A DNA stretch of 12,798 nt from Bacteroidales bacterium UBA1179 (GTDB lineage Bacteria; Bacteroidota; Bacteroidia; Bacteroidales; Bacteroidaceae): NCBI GenBank assembly GCA_002309915.1, contig DBYT01000135.1, positions 1-12,798 of the forward strand. The letters are read 5' to 3'. Below, piece after piece: positions 1 through 6,340 of this stretch. The notes beneath the pieces were generated by a model. That model searched no databases. It was not told where the DNA came from and saw only the letters and a list, made by a program, of their open reading frames with translations. Both the position numbers and the translations under genes were made by a program. The first letter of the stretch is position 1. Every line of letters begins with the position of its first letter.

Positions 1-462
1 CTGGAGCAGATTGGCCGTCACGGAGGCATGGACCTGACCGTCAAGGTTAAGGGAGACCTCTACGTCGATGAGCACCACACCATCGAGGATACCGGAATCG
101 TGCTGGGCGAGTGCATCCGCAAGGCACTGGGTGATAAGCGCGGTATAGAGCGCTACGGCTACGCCCTGCCCATGGACGACTGCATGGCTCAGGTGGTTCT
201 GGACTTTGGAGGCCGCAGCTGGCTGGTCTGGGACGCCGAGTTCAAGCGTGAAAAGATTGGCGAGATGCCCACCGAGATGTTCCTGCACTTCTTCAAGTCC
301 CTGAGCGACGCCGCCGCAATGAACCTGAACATCCAGGCTCAGGGCGACAACGAGCACCACAAGATTGAGGCCATCTTCAAGGCGTTTGCACGCGCCCTCA
401 AGCAGGCAGTGCGCCGCGACATCTGGAACTACACACTCCCCTCCTCCAAGGGCGTCCTATAG
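1..462 (+). CDS. hisB: Imidazoleglycerol-phosphate dehydratase (HisB), 3' part
   Basis: The reading frame is open from the first base, so the start is outside the window and about 153 C-terminal residues are seen. It is the dehydratase domain that converts imidazole-glycerol-phosphate to imidazole-acetol-phosphate in histidine synthesis, in the cytoplasm. Visible hallmarks are DEHHTIEDTG (residues 23-32 of the fragment) and DNEHHKIEAIFKA near the C-terminus, the two His/Glu clusters that bind the paired Mn ions, and the family's typical C-terminal end LPSSKGVL. The fragment aligns by eye with the C-terminal half of E. coli HisB. In Bacteroidota and enterobacteria the protein usually also carries an N-terminal histidinol-phosphatase domain; that part is not visible here, so bifunctionality is inferred. 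The gene converges with the lipoprotein gene ending at 636. Confidence 0.96.
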   Translation: MEQIGRHGGMDLTVKVKGDLYVDEHHTIEDTGIVLGECIRKALGDKRGIERYGYALPMDDCMAQVVLDFGGRSWLVWDAEFKREKIGEMPTEMFLHFFKSLSDAAAMNLNIQAQGDNEHHKIEAIFKAFARALKQAVRRDIWNYTLPSSKGVL

Positions 463-467
463 TTTCC

Positions 468-607
468 GCCAAAGTGTCCCACAACAACCCCGCTCACAAC
501 CCGTGTAGCGGGGTTCGTTGTGTTACATCCCCTCATCTGGAGGGTGTGTCCCACGCTCATCGGCCCCACAATACATTCTATCGCGGACTGTTGTGTTACA
601 CTTTGGC
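468..607. repeat. 140-bp palindromic element with 18-bp inverted ends
   Basis: This fills most of the 173-bp gap between two convergent genes. The ends, 468-485 and 590-607, are inverted copies matching at 16 of 18 positions. Inside, 474-527 and 546-600 are two units of about 54 bp, both beginning GTGTCCCAC and ending GTTGTGTTACA, with diverged middles. Each unit is itself an imperfect palindrome. A 5-bp hairpin (530-534 with 540-544) lies between the units. No target-site duplication is evident and no protein is encoded. It could be a MITE-like non-autonomous element, a structured 3' UTR or an intergenic repeat family; the sequence does not decide. Confidence 0.6.
475..527 (+). terminator. 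Large hairpin after hisB, possible terminator
   Basis: Arms 486-494 and 507-515 pair perfectly over 9 bp. Beyond a single bulged C at 516 the stem continues with 480-485 pairing to 517-522, and then, past a two-base mismatch, 475-477 to 525-527, for 18 pairs in all. It begins 12 bp after the hisB stop codon, where a terminator is expected, but lacks a T-run on either side. Its stem is also part of the 140-bp element, so termination is an inference. Confidence 0.4.
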
Positions 608-635
608 AACAGACAAAAATGTGAATAGGGAAAAG

Positions 636-1169
636 TCAGTATCGGCCTACTTTAATGTTGTCGAATTGTCTTCTAGTGTAACTGTCTTCAGTCTTTTGAT
701 ATGGGACTTCACCCCAAGCCCATGGAGTTGTCTTGCCAGTCTCGTAAAAATCAACGTGGAAAATGCCTTCACAATTGATAATTCCGGGATCCAGGGTGTA
801 CAAATGTGCCCAAAGCTCATCATAATACCTATACCCGTCAGTGGTAACAATCACAGTATCACCATACTGAACCAGTGTTGATACGACATCGACAGAATCC
901 TCTTTTTCATCTTTGGATTGAACAAAACGGATTACCTTGCGCAAAGTATCCTTGTAATCGGTAGTTATATACATTTTTTCCTTGTAACTATATTCAATAG
1001 TGTCTATCTTCTCTATAGCTAGATGATTGTAGACATAATCGATATAATTGCCGGACCAGACGTAGGTTATTTCTTTTAATGACTCATCTGTATCCCACGC
1101 TTTACCCTCACATGCCACCAAACCTGTCAGGAAAGCAATTATCGAAAGATATAATGCAAACTTTTTCAT
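636..1169 (-). CDS. Small lipoprotein, cassette copy A
   Basis: A 177-residue protein whose family I do not recognise. Residues 1-19 form a lipoprotein signal peptide with lipobox LVAC, putting the lipidated Cys at position 20. The mature part starts with a WDTDESLK motif and carries GYRYYDELWAHLYT, PGIIN and DFYETGKTTPWAWGE blocks in its second half, ending in Arg-Tyr. The same blocks occur in the lipoproteins at 3895-4410 and 5078-5560, so the three are paralogues. The start is the ATG 5 bp after the stop of the upstream barrel gene, with which it is surely co-transcribed. Localisation to the periplasmic or surface face of a membrane follows from the lipobox; the aspartate after the Cys is replaced here by Glu (C-E-G-K), and the exact face cannot be stated. 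Function unknown; partnership with the barrel protein is inferred. Confidence 0.85.
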   Translation of the reverse strand: MKKFALYLSIIAFLTGLVACEGKAWDTDESLKEITYVWSGNYIDYVYNHLAIEKIDTIEYSYKEKMYITTDYKDTLRKVIRFVQSKDEKEDSVDVVSTLVQYGDTVIVTTDGYRYYDELWAHLYTLDPGIINCEGIFHVDFYETGKTTPWAWGEVPYQKTEDSYTRRQFDNIKVGRY

Positions 1170-1174
1170 AATGA

Positions 1175-1855
1175 TCAGAATTTATAACTTAAACCACCTC
1201 TTAAACCCGGGAAAATGGGCAAATCGCTTAAGGAATACTCAGTTCCGTATCCAAACTCAAACATAGCGCCCCATTTACTCTTATCTCCTCCTATTCTCCA
1301 ATTGAATCCCAGGAAAGTAACCTGAACAGAAAGATTGCTTCTGTCATTATCATAGTAATTGTAGATATAATCCCAATAGGGAGAATCGGCACGTATGAAT
1401 CCGCCTAACAGCAATTGAGAGTACATATTGAAACTGTCAAACTTGAAGATGTCATATCTCATGCCAATAAGAACCGACAGTTCTCGGGCTGTCCCGCTGG
1501 TGGTTGTATTGTTGACAACATCAAGCTGCTCATAATCAGCAGAGTGATAACTCAGAAATCCCAAAAGATCAAGTCTTTTAAAGAAACCTGATTCAGCCAG
1601 GTCATAAGAGAGTTCAGCAGAAACAGACGGATAAATGGTGGATTTGAAACAAGTCTTCTTCAACTCGCTCAACGATTCATAATAATTGTAACCGAACGAT
1701 TCAAGTCCAAGGTCGCTCCATCGGGTATCCATCAATTCATCAATACCTGGTGTTGAAACACCCACATTAATCTCAAATTTTTCCTGAGCCTGAACGGCAA
1801 GCGGCCGTAACAAGGAAAAGGTTAAAGCAAAAAGCAAACAATTTCTCAAATGCAT
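1175..1855 (-). CDS. Outer-membrane beta-barrel protein, cassette copy A
   Basis: A 226-residue protein with a Sec signal peptide (hydrophobic residues 7-21, likely cleavage after AVQA at 23) followed by the conserved start KFEINVGVSTPG. The mature chain alternates polar and hydrophobic residues, has blocks LTYDLAESGF-like, VTFLGFNW and FGYGTEYSLSD, and ends in Tyr-Lys-Phe, the terminal aromatic signature recognised by the Bam machinery. Its size, about 200 mature residues, fits a barrel of roughly 8 strands (inference). It is paralogous to the products of 4416-5075 and 5563-6246. It is the first gene of a two-gene unit with the lipoprotein downstream, 5 bp away, and is divergent from fbp. 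Codon use is more AT-rich than in fbp. Pore, adhesin or receptor roles cannot be distinguished. Confidence 0.85.
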   Translation of the reverse strand: MHLRNCLLFALTFSLLRPLAVQAQEKFEINVGVSTPGIDELMDTRWSDLGLESFGYNYYESLSELKKTCFKSTIYPSVSAELSYDLAESGFFKRLDLLGFLSYHSADYEQLDVVNNTTTSGTARELSVLIGMRYDIFKFDSFNMYSQLLLGGFIRADSPYWDYIYNYYDNDRSNLSVQVTFLGFNWRIGGDKSKWGAMFEFGYGTEYSLSDLPIFPGLRGGLSYKF

Positions 1856-1874
1856 AATAGTTAGGGTTAGTCCC

Positions 1875-1882
1875 CAAATGTA
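1875..1882 (-). promoter_or_regulatory. -7 box of the copy A cassette
   Basis: On the minus strand this reads TACATTTG, a full match to the Bacteroides -7 consensus TAnnTTTG, ending 19 bp before the barrel ATG at 1855. The identical octamer lies 17 bp before the copy C barrel. I see no good -33 TTTG at the expected 19-21 bp distance. Confidence 0.55.
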
Positions 1883-1895
1883 GGCACTTTTTCTT

Positions 1896-1903
1896 TAAAT
1901 TTG
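1896..1903 (+). promoter_or_regulatory. -7 box of fbp
   Basis: TAAATTTG matches the Bacteroides TAnnTTTG consensus and ends 18 bp before the fbp ATG at 1922. It is back to back with the copy A promoter, with only 13 bp between the two boxes, so the two promoters probably interfere or share control. No clear -33 element is seen. Confidence 0.5.
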
Positions 1904-1921
1904 TGCTACAAGAACAAAATT

Positions 1922-3880
1922 ATGGAGCGAAGCATAGAATACCTGCAGTTGCTGGCCAAGAGTTTCCCCTCAATCGCGGCTGCATCGACCGAAATCATAA
2001 ACCTTGAGGCAATACTGAACCTGCCTAAGGGAACCGAGCATTTTGTGACCGATATCCACGGCGAGTACGATGCGTTTGATTACGTTTTGCGCTCTGCATC
2101 GGGCGTGATTCAGCAGAAGATTGACGCTGTCTTTGGCGATGAGCTGAGCCTGGAGGACAAGCGCAGCCTGAGTGCCCTGATAAGTTATCCCGAGGCCAAA
2201 CTCCGCGTTCTCAAGGCCGAAAATGACAACCTTGACGAATGGTACAAAGTCACACTGATGCAAATGATTGCGGTACTCACCCGCGTATCGTCCCGATATA
2301 CCCGCTCCAAAGTGCGCAAGGCCTTGCCCAAGGATTACGCGTACATCATTGAGGAACTCATGCACGAGACCCGCGGCACGTTCGAGTCCAAGCATAACTA
2401 TTTGAAAGCCATCATTGACACCATCGTGTCCACCGGCCGTGCCACTCATTTCATTACGGCCATTGCCGATGTCACCCGCGACCTGGTCATCGACCAACTT
2501 CATATCATCGGCGATATCTACGACCGCGGACCAGGTGCACACCGCATCATGGATATGCTCTGCAACTACCGCGACTTTGATATCCAGTGGGGTAACCACG
2601 ACGTAGTATGGATGGGCGCAGCCAGCGGAAGTGCCGCCTGCGTTGCAAATGTGGTACGAAACTCGCTCAAATACTCCGATATGGGTACGCTCGAGGACGG
2701 TTACGGCATCAACCTGCTGCCCCTGGCCACATTCGCAATGGAGACCTATGCCGATGATCCCTGCACGCTGTTCAATCCCGTAAAGTCCGATGACACTCCC
2801 GCCGATGTTCCTCCCACACGCCTTATGGCACAGATGCACAAGGCAATCGCCATCATCCAGTTCAAACTTGAGGCTGCTGTTATTGCCCGACACCCGGAGT
2901 TCCGCATGGAGCACCGAAACCTGCTTGACAAGATGGACCTTAAGCGCGGCGTGATAACCATCGACGGTAAGGAATACAAACTTCTTGATACTAACTTCCC
3001 GACAGTTGATCCCAAGGATCCGTACCGCCTGACATCGGCCGAACAGAATGTCATAGGCCGTCTGGTACACAGTTTCACCAACAGCAAGGCTCTGTCACGC
3101 CATATGGAGTGCCTGTTTGCCCATGGCTCGCTCTATCTGGTACATAACAACAATCTGCTCTACCACGGCAGCGTTCCATTGAACGAGGACGGTACGTTCG
3201 CAACGATGCAGATACAGGGTGTTGAATACAAGGGTAAGGAACTGTTTGACACAATTGAAAAACTGGTACGCACCGCCTATTTCTCGACCGAAAACGATGA
3301 ACTCAAGGAGTATGGCAAAGACCTGTTCTGGTATCTGTGGTGCGGTCCTGTTTCACCTCCCTTCGACAAGAAGAGCATGGCCACTTTCGAGCGCTATTTC
3401 ATTGCCGAGAAAGAGACCCATCATGAGGAGAAAGGCAACTATTACCGCCTCAAGAACCGCCGCGACATCTGCGAGATGATACTCCAGGAGTTCGGAATTA
3501 CCGATATGGAGCACGCCCACATAATCAACGGCCACATCCCCGTAAAGGAAGCCAGCGGCGAAAGCCCCATCAAGGCCGACGGACGCCTGCTCGTAATTGA
3601 CGGAGGATTCTCAAAAGTCTACCACGAGACCACCGGAATAGCTGGCTACACCCTGATTTACAACTCACACGGAATGCGTCTGGTGCGTCACCATCCGTTC
3701 GAGTCAATCCACAAGTCAGTATCCGAAGGTATGGATGTGATTGCCGCCACCCAGGTAGTAGAATACTCCGACCGGCAGATCCTGGTGCGAGACACCGATA
3801 AAGGAAAGCGCCTCATGGCCCGTGTAGAGGACCTCAAGGCGCTGCTCCAAGCTTATCGTACCGGTCTTATCCGCAACTGA
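1922..3880 (+). CDS. fbp: Class III fructose-1,6-bisphosphatase
   Basis: A 652-residue enzyme that hydrolyses fructose-1,6-bisphosphate to fructose-6-phosphate, the committed step of gluconeogenesis in the cytoplasm. Length fits the large class III (Firmicutes/Bacteroidota) type, not the 330-residue class I enzyme. It has the calcineurin-like metallophosphatase signatures in order: TDIHGEYDAF (Asp44, His46), GDIYDRG (197-203) and GNHD (224-227), which supply the metal ligands; a later block IINGHIPVKEASGESPIKADG and the VIDGGFSK stretch are also typical. I place the start at the ATG at 1922; the frame is open seven codons further up only through a TTG that overlaps the predicted -7 box. Its stop is 14 bp from that of the convergent copy B lipoprotein, with only a weak 5-bp hairpin (3870-3889) between. 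It sits between cassette copies A and B in the opposite orientation. Confidence 0.96.
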   Translation: MERSIEYLQLLAKSFPSIAAASTEIINLEAILNLPKGTEHFVTDIHGEYDAFDYVLRSASGVIQQKIDAVFGDELSLEDKRSLSALISYPEAKLRVLKAENDNLDEWYKVTLMQMIAVLTRVSSRYTRSKVRKALPKDYAYIIEELMHETRGTFESKHNYLKAIIDTIVSTGRATHFITAIADVTRDLVIDQLHIIGDIYDRGPGAHRIMDMLCNYRDFDIQWGNHDVVWMGAASGSAACVANVVRNSLKYSDMGTLEDGYGINLLPLATFAMETYADDPCTLFNPVKSDDTPADVPPTRLMAQMHKAIAIIQFKLEAAVIARHPEFRMEHRNLLDKMDLKRGVITIDGKEYKLLDTNFPTVDPKDPYRLTSAEQNVIGRLVHSFTNSKALSRHMECLFAHGSLYLVHNNNLLYHGSVPLNEDGTFATMQIQGVEYKGKELFDTIEKLVRTAYFSTENDELKEYGKDLFWYLWCGPVSPPFDKKSMATFERYFIAEKETHHEEKGNYYRLKNRRDICEMILQEFGITDMEHAHIINGHIPVKEASGESPIKADGRLLVIDGGFSKVYHETTGIAGYTLIYNSHGMRLVRHHPFESIHKSVSEGMDVIAATQVVEYSDRQILVRDTDKGKRLMARVEDLKALLQAYRTGLIRN

Positions 3881-3894
3881 TTAAGCGGAATGGG

Positions 3895-4410
3895 TTAATA
3901 CCAACCCATGGTGGTGTTATTGTATCTGTTGGGCCTATAGAAATATTTCCATTCATCTTTTGAGAATGAAACTTCGGTCCAGGCCCAGGGTGTCATGCCG
4001 TCTGTCAGGTAAAAGTCGATGTGCAGTTTTCCGTTGCGGTCGACTATTCCCGGGGCGACGGTAAAGATGTGGGCCGTCAGGTTGTCGGAATAGCGGTATC
4101 CTTCGGTGGTGGCAGTCATTACGCTGTCAACAATTACTATTGTGGTCTTGACATTGACGGAGTCATTGCCGTCCATAAAGGCGAATGTTTTCTCAAATGC
4201 TATTGTATCATTAATTGTTGCAGTTTTGGCAACATAATTGTAGTCATCATAATCGTCTATGACTTTTGCGACAAAAATGTACGCCCATTCATTAGACATA
4301 CCTTTCAATGATTCCTCACGATCCCATTCAACACCGTCACATGATGAGAATCCAAATGAGATTGCTGCAATACAGCAAACCAATGCGAGTATATATCTGT
4401 TATTTTTCAT
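3895..4410 (-). CDS. Small lipoprotein, cassette copy B
   Basis: A 171-residue paralogue of the copy A and C lipoproteins. Residues 1-23 form the signal peptide with lipobox FSSC (Cys24), followed by the hallmark WDREESLK. The second half keeps GYRYSDNLTAHIFT, PGIVD and DFYLTDGMTPWAWTE; the protein ends Gly-Trp-Tyr. The start chosen is the ATG at 4410; an in-frame TTG three codons earlier would overlap the stop of the barrel gene but gives a less natural signal peptide. The gene is last in a four-gene operon (barrel C, lipoprotein C, barrel B, lipoprotein B), 5 bp after barrel B. The central region (mature residues about 30-90) differs most from its paralogues. Function unknown. Confidence 0.85.
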   Translation of the reverse strand: MKNNRYILALVCCIAAISFGFSSCDGVEWDREESLKGMSNEWAYIFVAKVIDDYDDYNYVAKTATINDTIAFEKTFAFMDGNDSVNVKTTIVIVDSVMTATTEGYRYSDNLTAHIFTVAPGIVDRNGKLHIDFYLTDGMTPWAWTEVSFSKDEWKYFYRPNRYNNTTMGWY

Positions 4411-4415
4411 ATCTG

Positions 4416-5075
4416 TCAAAAAGTATATCCTAAACCAATTCTTACTCCGGGTATTAAAAGCATTCCGCTAAACTCATATTCGGATCCTGTTCCCAGTTCA
4501 GCCAGATAACAAAGTCCGCTGTCGGATTTGAATCTGAAGCCAAGAAATGTCATTTGGATGGCAACCGGATCCTTTGCTATGTAATGGTTGTAATCCCAAT
4601 AATGTGATTTGTCTTTAATCTGTAAACCGACCATGGCCTGTGTGTACATCATGAAATGATCTTTGGTTATCAGATGCAATCTGATACCTGCCATCAGGTC
4701 AAACTTAAAGGCGGTCTCGCTGTACAGAGACTTGTTTGTCAGATAATCAAACTTCTCAAAACCTGCAGTGTTGAGTCCTGCGTAAGCCAGTACAGACAGC
4801 TTTTTTGTAAAACCGTGATCCGGCAACTTGTAAGCGGCTTGGATGGAAAAGCCGGGATAATAGGTTGACCGATAAGCAAATCCGTCCATGTCGGAAAGTT
4901 TGTTGAATTTATAGTCCTCAGGGAAATAAGAATTGTTTAACGCCGCTCCCTTTTCCCAGGTATGAAAACCCGGAGATGAAACTCCTGCGCTTATCTCAAA
5001 CCTTTGCTGTGCATTGATCCACGGGGTGAACAAGGAGAAAAAGGTTAATGCAATAATTGTTTTGGATAATTTCAT
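4416..5075 (-). CDS. Outer-membrane beta-barrel protein, cassette copy B
   Basis: A 219-residue protein with a signal peptide likely cleaved after INA at 22, then the family start RFEISAGVSSPG. Later blocks are MYTQAMVGLQIKD, YWDYNHY, MTFLGFRF and ELGTGSEYEFSG, and it ends Gly-Tyr-Thr-Phe, the terminal Phe expected of a Bam-assembled barrel. Paralogous to copies A and C. I chose the ATG at 5075, 2 bp after the copy C lipoprotein stop, giving the junction TGATTATG also seen between barrel C and lipoprotein C; a TTG two codons upstream is the alternative. No promoter of its own is visible, so expression from the operon promoter near 6268 is inferred. Function unknown; a small outer-membrane barrel working with the adjacent lipoprotein is the simplest hypothesis. 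Confidence 0.85.
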   Translation of the reverse strand: MKLSKTIIALTFFSLFTPWINAQQRFEISAGVSSPGFHTWEKGAALNNSYFPEDYKFNKLSDMDGFAYRSTYYPGFSIQAAYKLPDHGFTKKLSVLAYAGLNTAGFEKFDYLTNKSLYSETAFKFDLMAGIRLHLITKDHFMMYTQAMVGLQIKDKSHYWDYNHYIAKDPVAIQMTFLGFRFKSDSGLCYLAELGTGSEYEFSGMLLIPGVRIGLGYTF

Positions 5076-5077
5076 AA

Positions 5078-5560
5078 TCAATACCGACTTGTTTTGATGA
5101 TCTTTTCAAATGATTTGTATTTGTTTCCGTCATACGGACTGTATTCTATCTCCGAGCTGATCCAGGGTGTGTCTTTTCCCGTCTCGTAAAAATCTACGCG
5201 GAATTTACCCTTATAATTGATTATACCTGCACCTACGGTGTAAAGATGGGCCCTGAACTTATCGGCGTATCTGTAGCCATTGACTGTAACGGCCATTGAA
5301 TCCTTTATCTGGAATAAAACGGAACTGATGTTTACCGAATCACCGCTCTCTCTTTCACGGCGGGTAAAGTCTATTGACAAAGTATCCTTGAGACTGGTTT
5401 TAGAGTCCATGGCATAACGAAGTACATTGTCAACGTAATTGGATGACCATTTATCGGACAAGTCTTTTATTTCCTCGTCCGGATCCCATTCCTGCGTTAT
5501 GCAACTTGTCATCAAAACCGTTGCAAGGATTGCGTACATGAAGTATATTACCTTTTTCAT
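5078..5560 (-). CDS. Small lipoprotein, cassette copy C
   Basis: A 160-residue paralogue, the shortest of the three. The signal peptide ends in lipobox MTSC (Cys20), followed by EWDPDEEIK and a WSSNYVDNVL segment shared with copy A. The second half has GDSVNISS, GYRYADKFRAHLYT, GIINYKGKFRVDFYETGKDTPW and ends Ser-Arg-Tyr. It resembles copy A more than copy B: both share NY-D-V near the N-terminus, GIIN, DFYETG and terminal Arg-Tyr, and a 14-bp identical stretch of DNA (5181-5194 with 739-752). The start codon lies 2 bp after the barrel C stop, and its own stop is 2 bp before the barrel B start, so translation is probably coupled through the operon. Function unknown. Confidence 0.85.
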   Translation of the reverse strand: MKKVIYFMYAILATVLMTSCITQEWDPDEEIKDLSDKWSSNYVDNVLRYAMDSKTSLKDTLSIDFTRRERESGDSVNISSVLFQIKDSMAVTVNGYRYADKFRAHLYTVGAGIINYKGKFRVDFYETGKDTPWISSEIEYSPYDGNKYKSFEKIIKTSRY

Positions 5561-5562
5561 AA

Positions 5563-6246
5563 TCAGAACCTATAACTGATGCCAGCCCTCATACCTGGCG
5601 ATAAGAGAGCCATTTCTTTACTCAAAACATATTCAGAGCCGTAACCCAACTCTGTTATAAAGCCAAGATGGCTGTTCCTGCGACCCAGTTTGACCCTGAA
5701 TCCCAGAAACGTGAGCTGATACACTAATTCGTTGCTGCTCTGGCTATGGGTATTGCCGGTGACGGTCCAGTAATCACTGCCGTTTCTGAAATCGATACCC
5801 GCCATGGCTTGTGAGTACATAGTCAGATGTGATGTCTCCACTATCCGGAACCTTACACCCAGCAAGGCATCGGCCTTAATGGCTGTCTGCTTACCGTAAC
5901 TGCCGCTTACTATGTTTTTGGGTTCATAATCAGCAATATGGAGACCTGCCATTCCGACTACTGACAGACGGCTTAGCGTGCCGTCATCGGAAAGCCTGTA
6001 TGCTATCTCGGCTGATACGCTGGGGTATACCTTTGAATAATACGATTCTTCCTTAAGATGATTGAGTACACCGTCGCTGAATTTTGAATCGTATTCGTCT
6101 AAAGTGAAATCATAATCCGTCAGCATGTAGTTTCCTGCAGTGGATATGCCGGCGTTGATCTCAAGTCTGCCATCCTGTGCTTGCGCTACAAATGGAATGA
6201 ATAATGCAAACACGGAAAACGCTAATAGTTTTCTAACAAAGGACAT
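5563..6246 (-). CDS. Outer-membrane beta-barrel protein, cassette copy C
   Basis: A 227-residue protein starting at the ATG at 6246. The frame is open 14 codons further, but the extension would run through the predicted promoter and put residues ahead of a proper signal peptide, so it is rejected. Signal peptide residues 1-23 (hydrophobic core, cleavage after AQA), then RLEINAGISTAG. Family blocks: MYSQAMAGIDFR, YWTVTG, LTFLGFRVKLG, ELGYGSEYVLS, and a terminal Ser-Tyr-Arg-Phe. It is the first gene of the four-gene operon running to 3895 and follows pepD on the same strand, separated by a terminator hairpin. Mature size, about 200 residues, suggests a small barrel (inference). No substrate or ligand can be assigned. 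Confidence 0.85.
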   Translation of the reverse strand: MSFVRKLLAFSVFALFIPFVAQAQDGRLEINAGISTAGNYMLTDYDFTLDEYDSKFSDGVLNHLKEESYYSKVYPSVSAEIAYRLSDDGTLSRLSVVGMAGLHIADYEPKNIVSGSYGKQTAIKADALLGVRFRIVETSHLTMYSQAMAGIDFRNGSDYWTVTGNTHSQSSNELVYQLTFLGFRVKLGRRNSHLGFITELGYGSEYVLSKEMALLSPGMRAGISYRF

Positions 6247-6263
6247 AAAATTCTCATTTTTGA

Positions 6264-6271
6264 CAAATGTA
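6264..6271 (-). promoter_or_regulatory. -7 box of the four-gene cassette operon
   Basis: The minus strand reads TACATTTG, matching TAnnTTTG, and ends 17 bp before the barrel ATG at 6246. A second match, TATTTTTG, overlaps the pepD terminator tail at 6275-6282. A TTTG at 6286-6289 is only 14 bp from the first box, closer than the usual 19-21 bp, so the -33 assignment is unsure. Confidence 0.5.
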
Positions 6272-6281
6272 TGACAAAAAT

Positions 6282-6310
6282 AGCACAAAAGGAACTGTTC
6301 CTTCTGTGCT
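6282..6310 (-). terminator. pepD transcription terminator
   Basis: Arms 6282-6294 and 6298-6310 pair at 12 of 13 positions around a 3-base loop. On the minus strand the hairpin lies 30 bp after the pepD stop and is followed by ATTTTTG. On the plus strand it is followed by six T, so it could also stop transcripts in that direction. It separates pepD from the cassette operon. Confidence 0.75.
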
Positions 6311-6340
6311 TTTTTGTGCTATTTCTCAAAAACCAAGCAA

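Noticed and set aside
474..600. Two ~54-bp units as a possible CRISPR remnant
   Set aside because: Only two units, conserved at their ends and not throughout, palindromic, only about 19 bp apart, and no cas genes.
474..881. 135-codon plus-strand frame after hisB
   Set aside because: It runs through the palindromic element and then antisense to lipoprotein A; low-complexity translation without recognisable domain.
1970..3070. Long antisense reading frame (366 codons, minus strand) inside fbp
   Set aside because: It lies wholly opposite fbp, whose protein has full family motifs; the translation resembles no family and is Cys/Gly/His-rich in the way of a codon shadow of a GC-biased gene.
3870..3889. 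Hairpin between fbp and lipoprotein B as a terminator
   Set aside because: Only a 5-bp stem with a 10-base loop, overlapping the fbp stop codon and without a T-run; too weak to list as a terminator.
4411..4419. Four-base overlap of lipoprotein B with barrel B through a TTG start
   Set aside because: The ATG at 4410 gives a normal signal peptide with a basic start; the overlap is produced only by accepting an alternative start codon. The same holds for the TTG at 5081.
6247..6288. Upstream extension of barrel C by 14 codons
   Set aside because: The extension would cover the -7 box and lacks signal-peptide character; the ATG at 6246 gives the same N-terminus layout as the paralogues.
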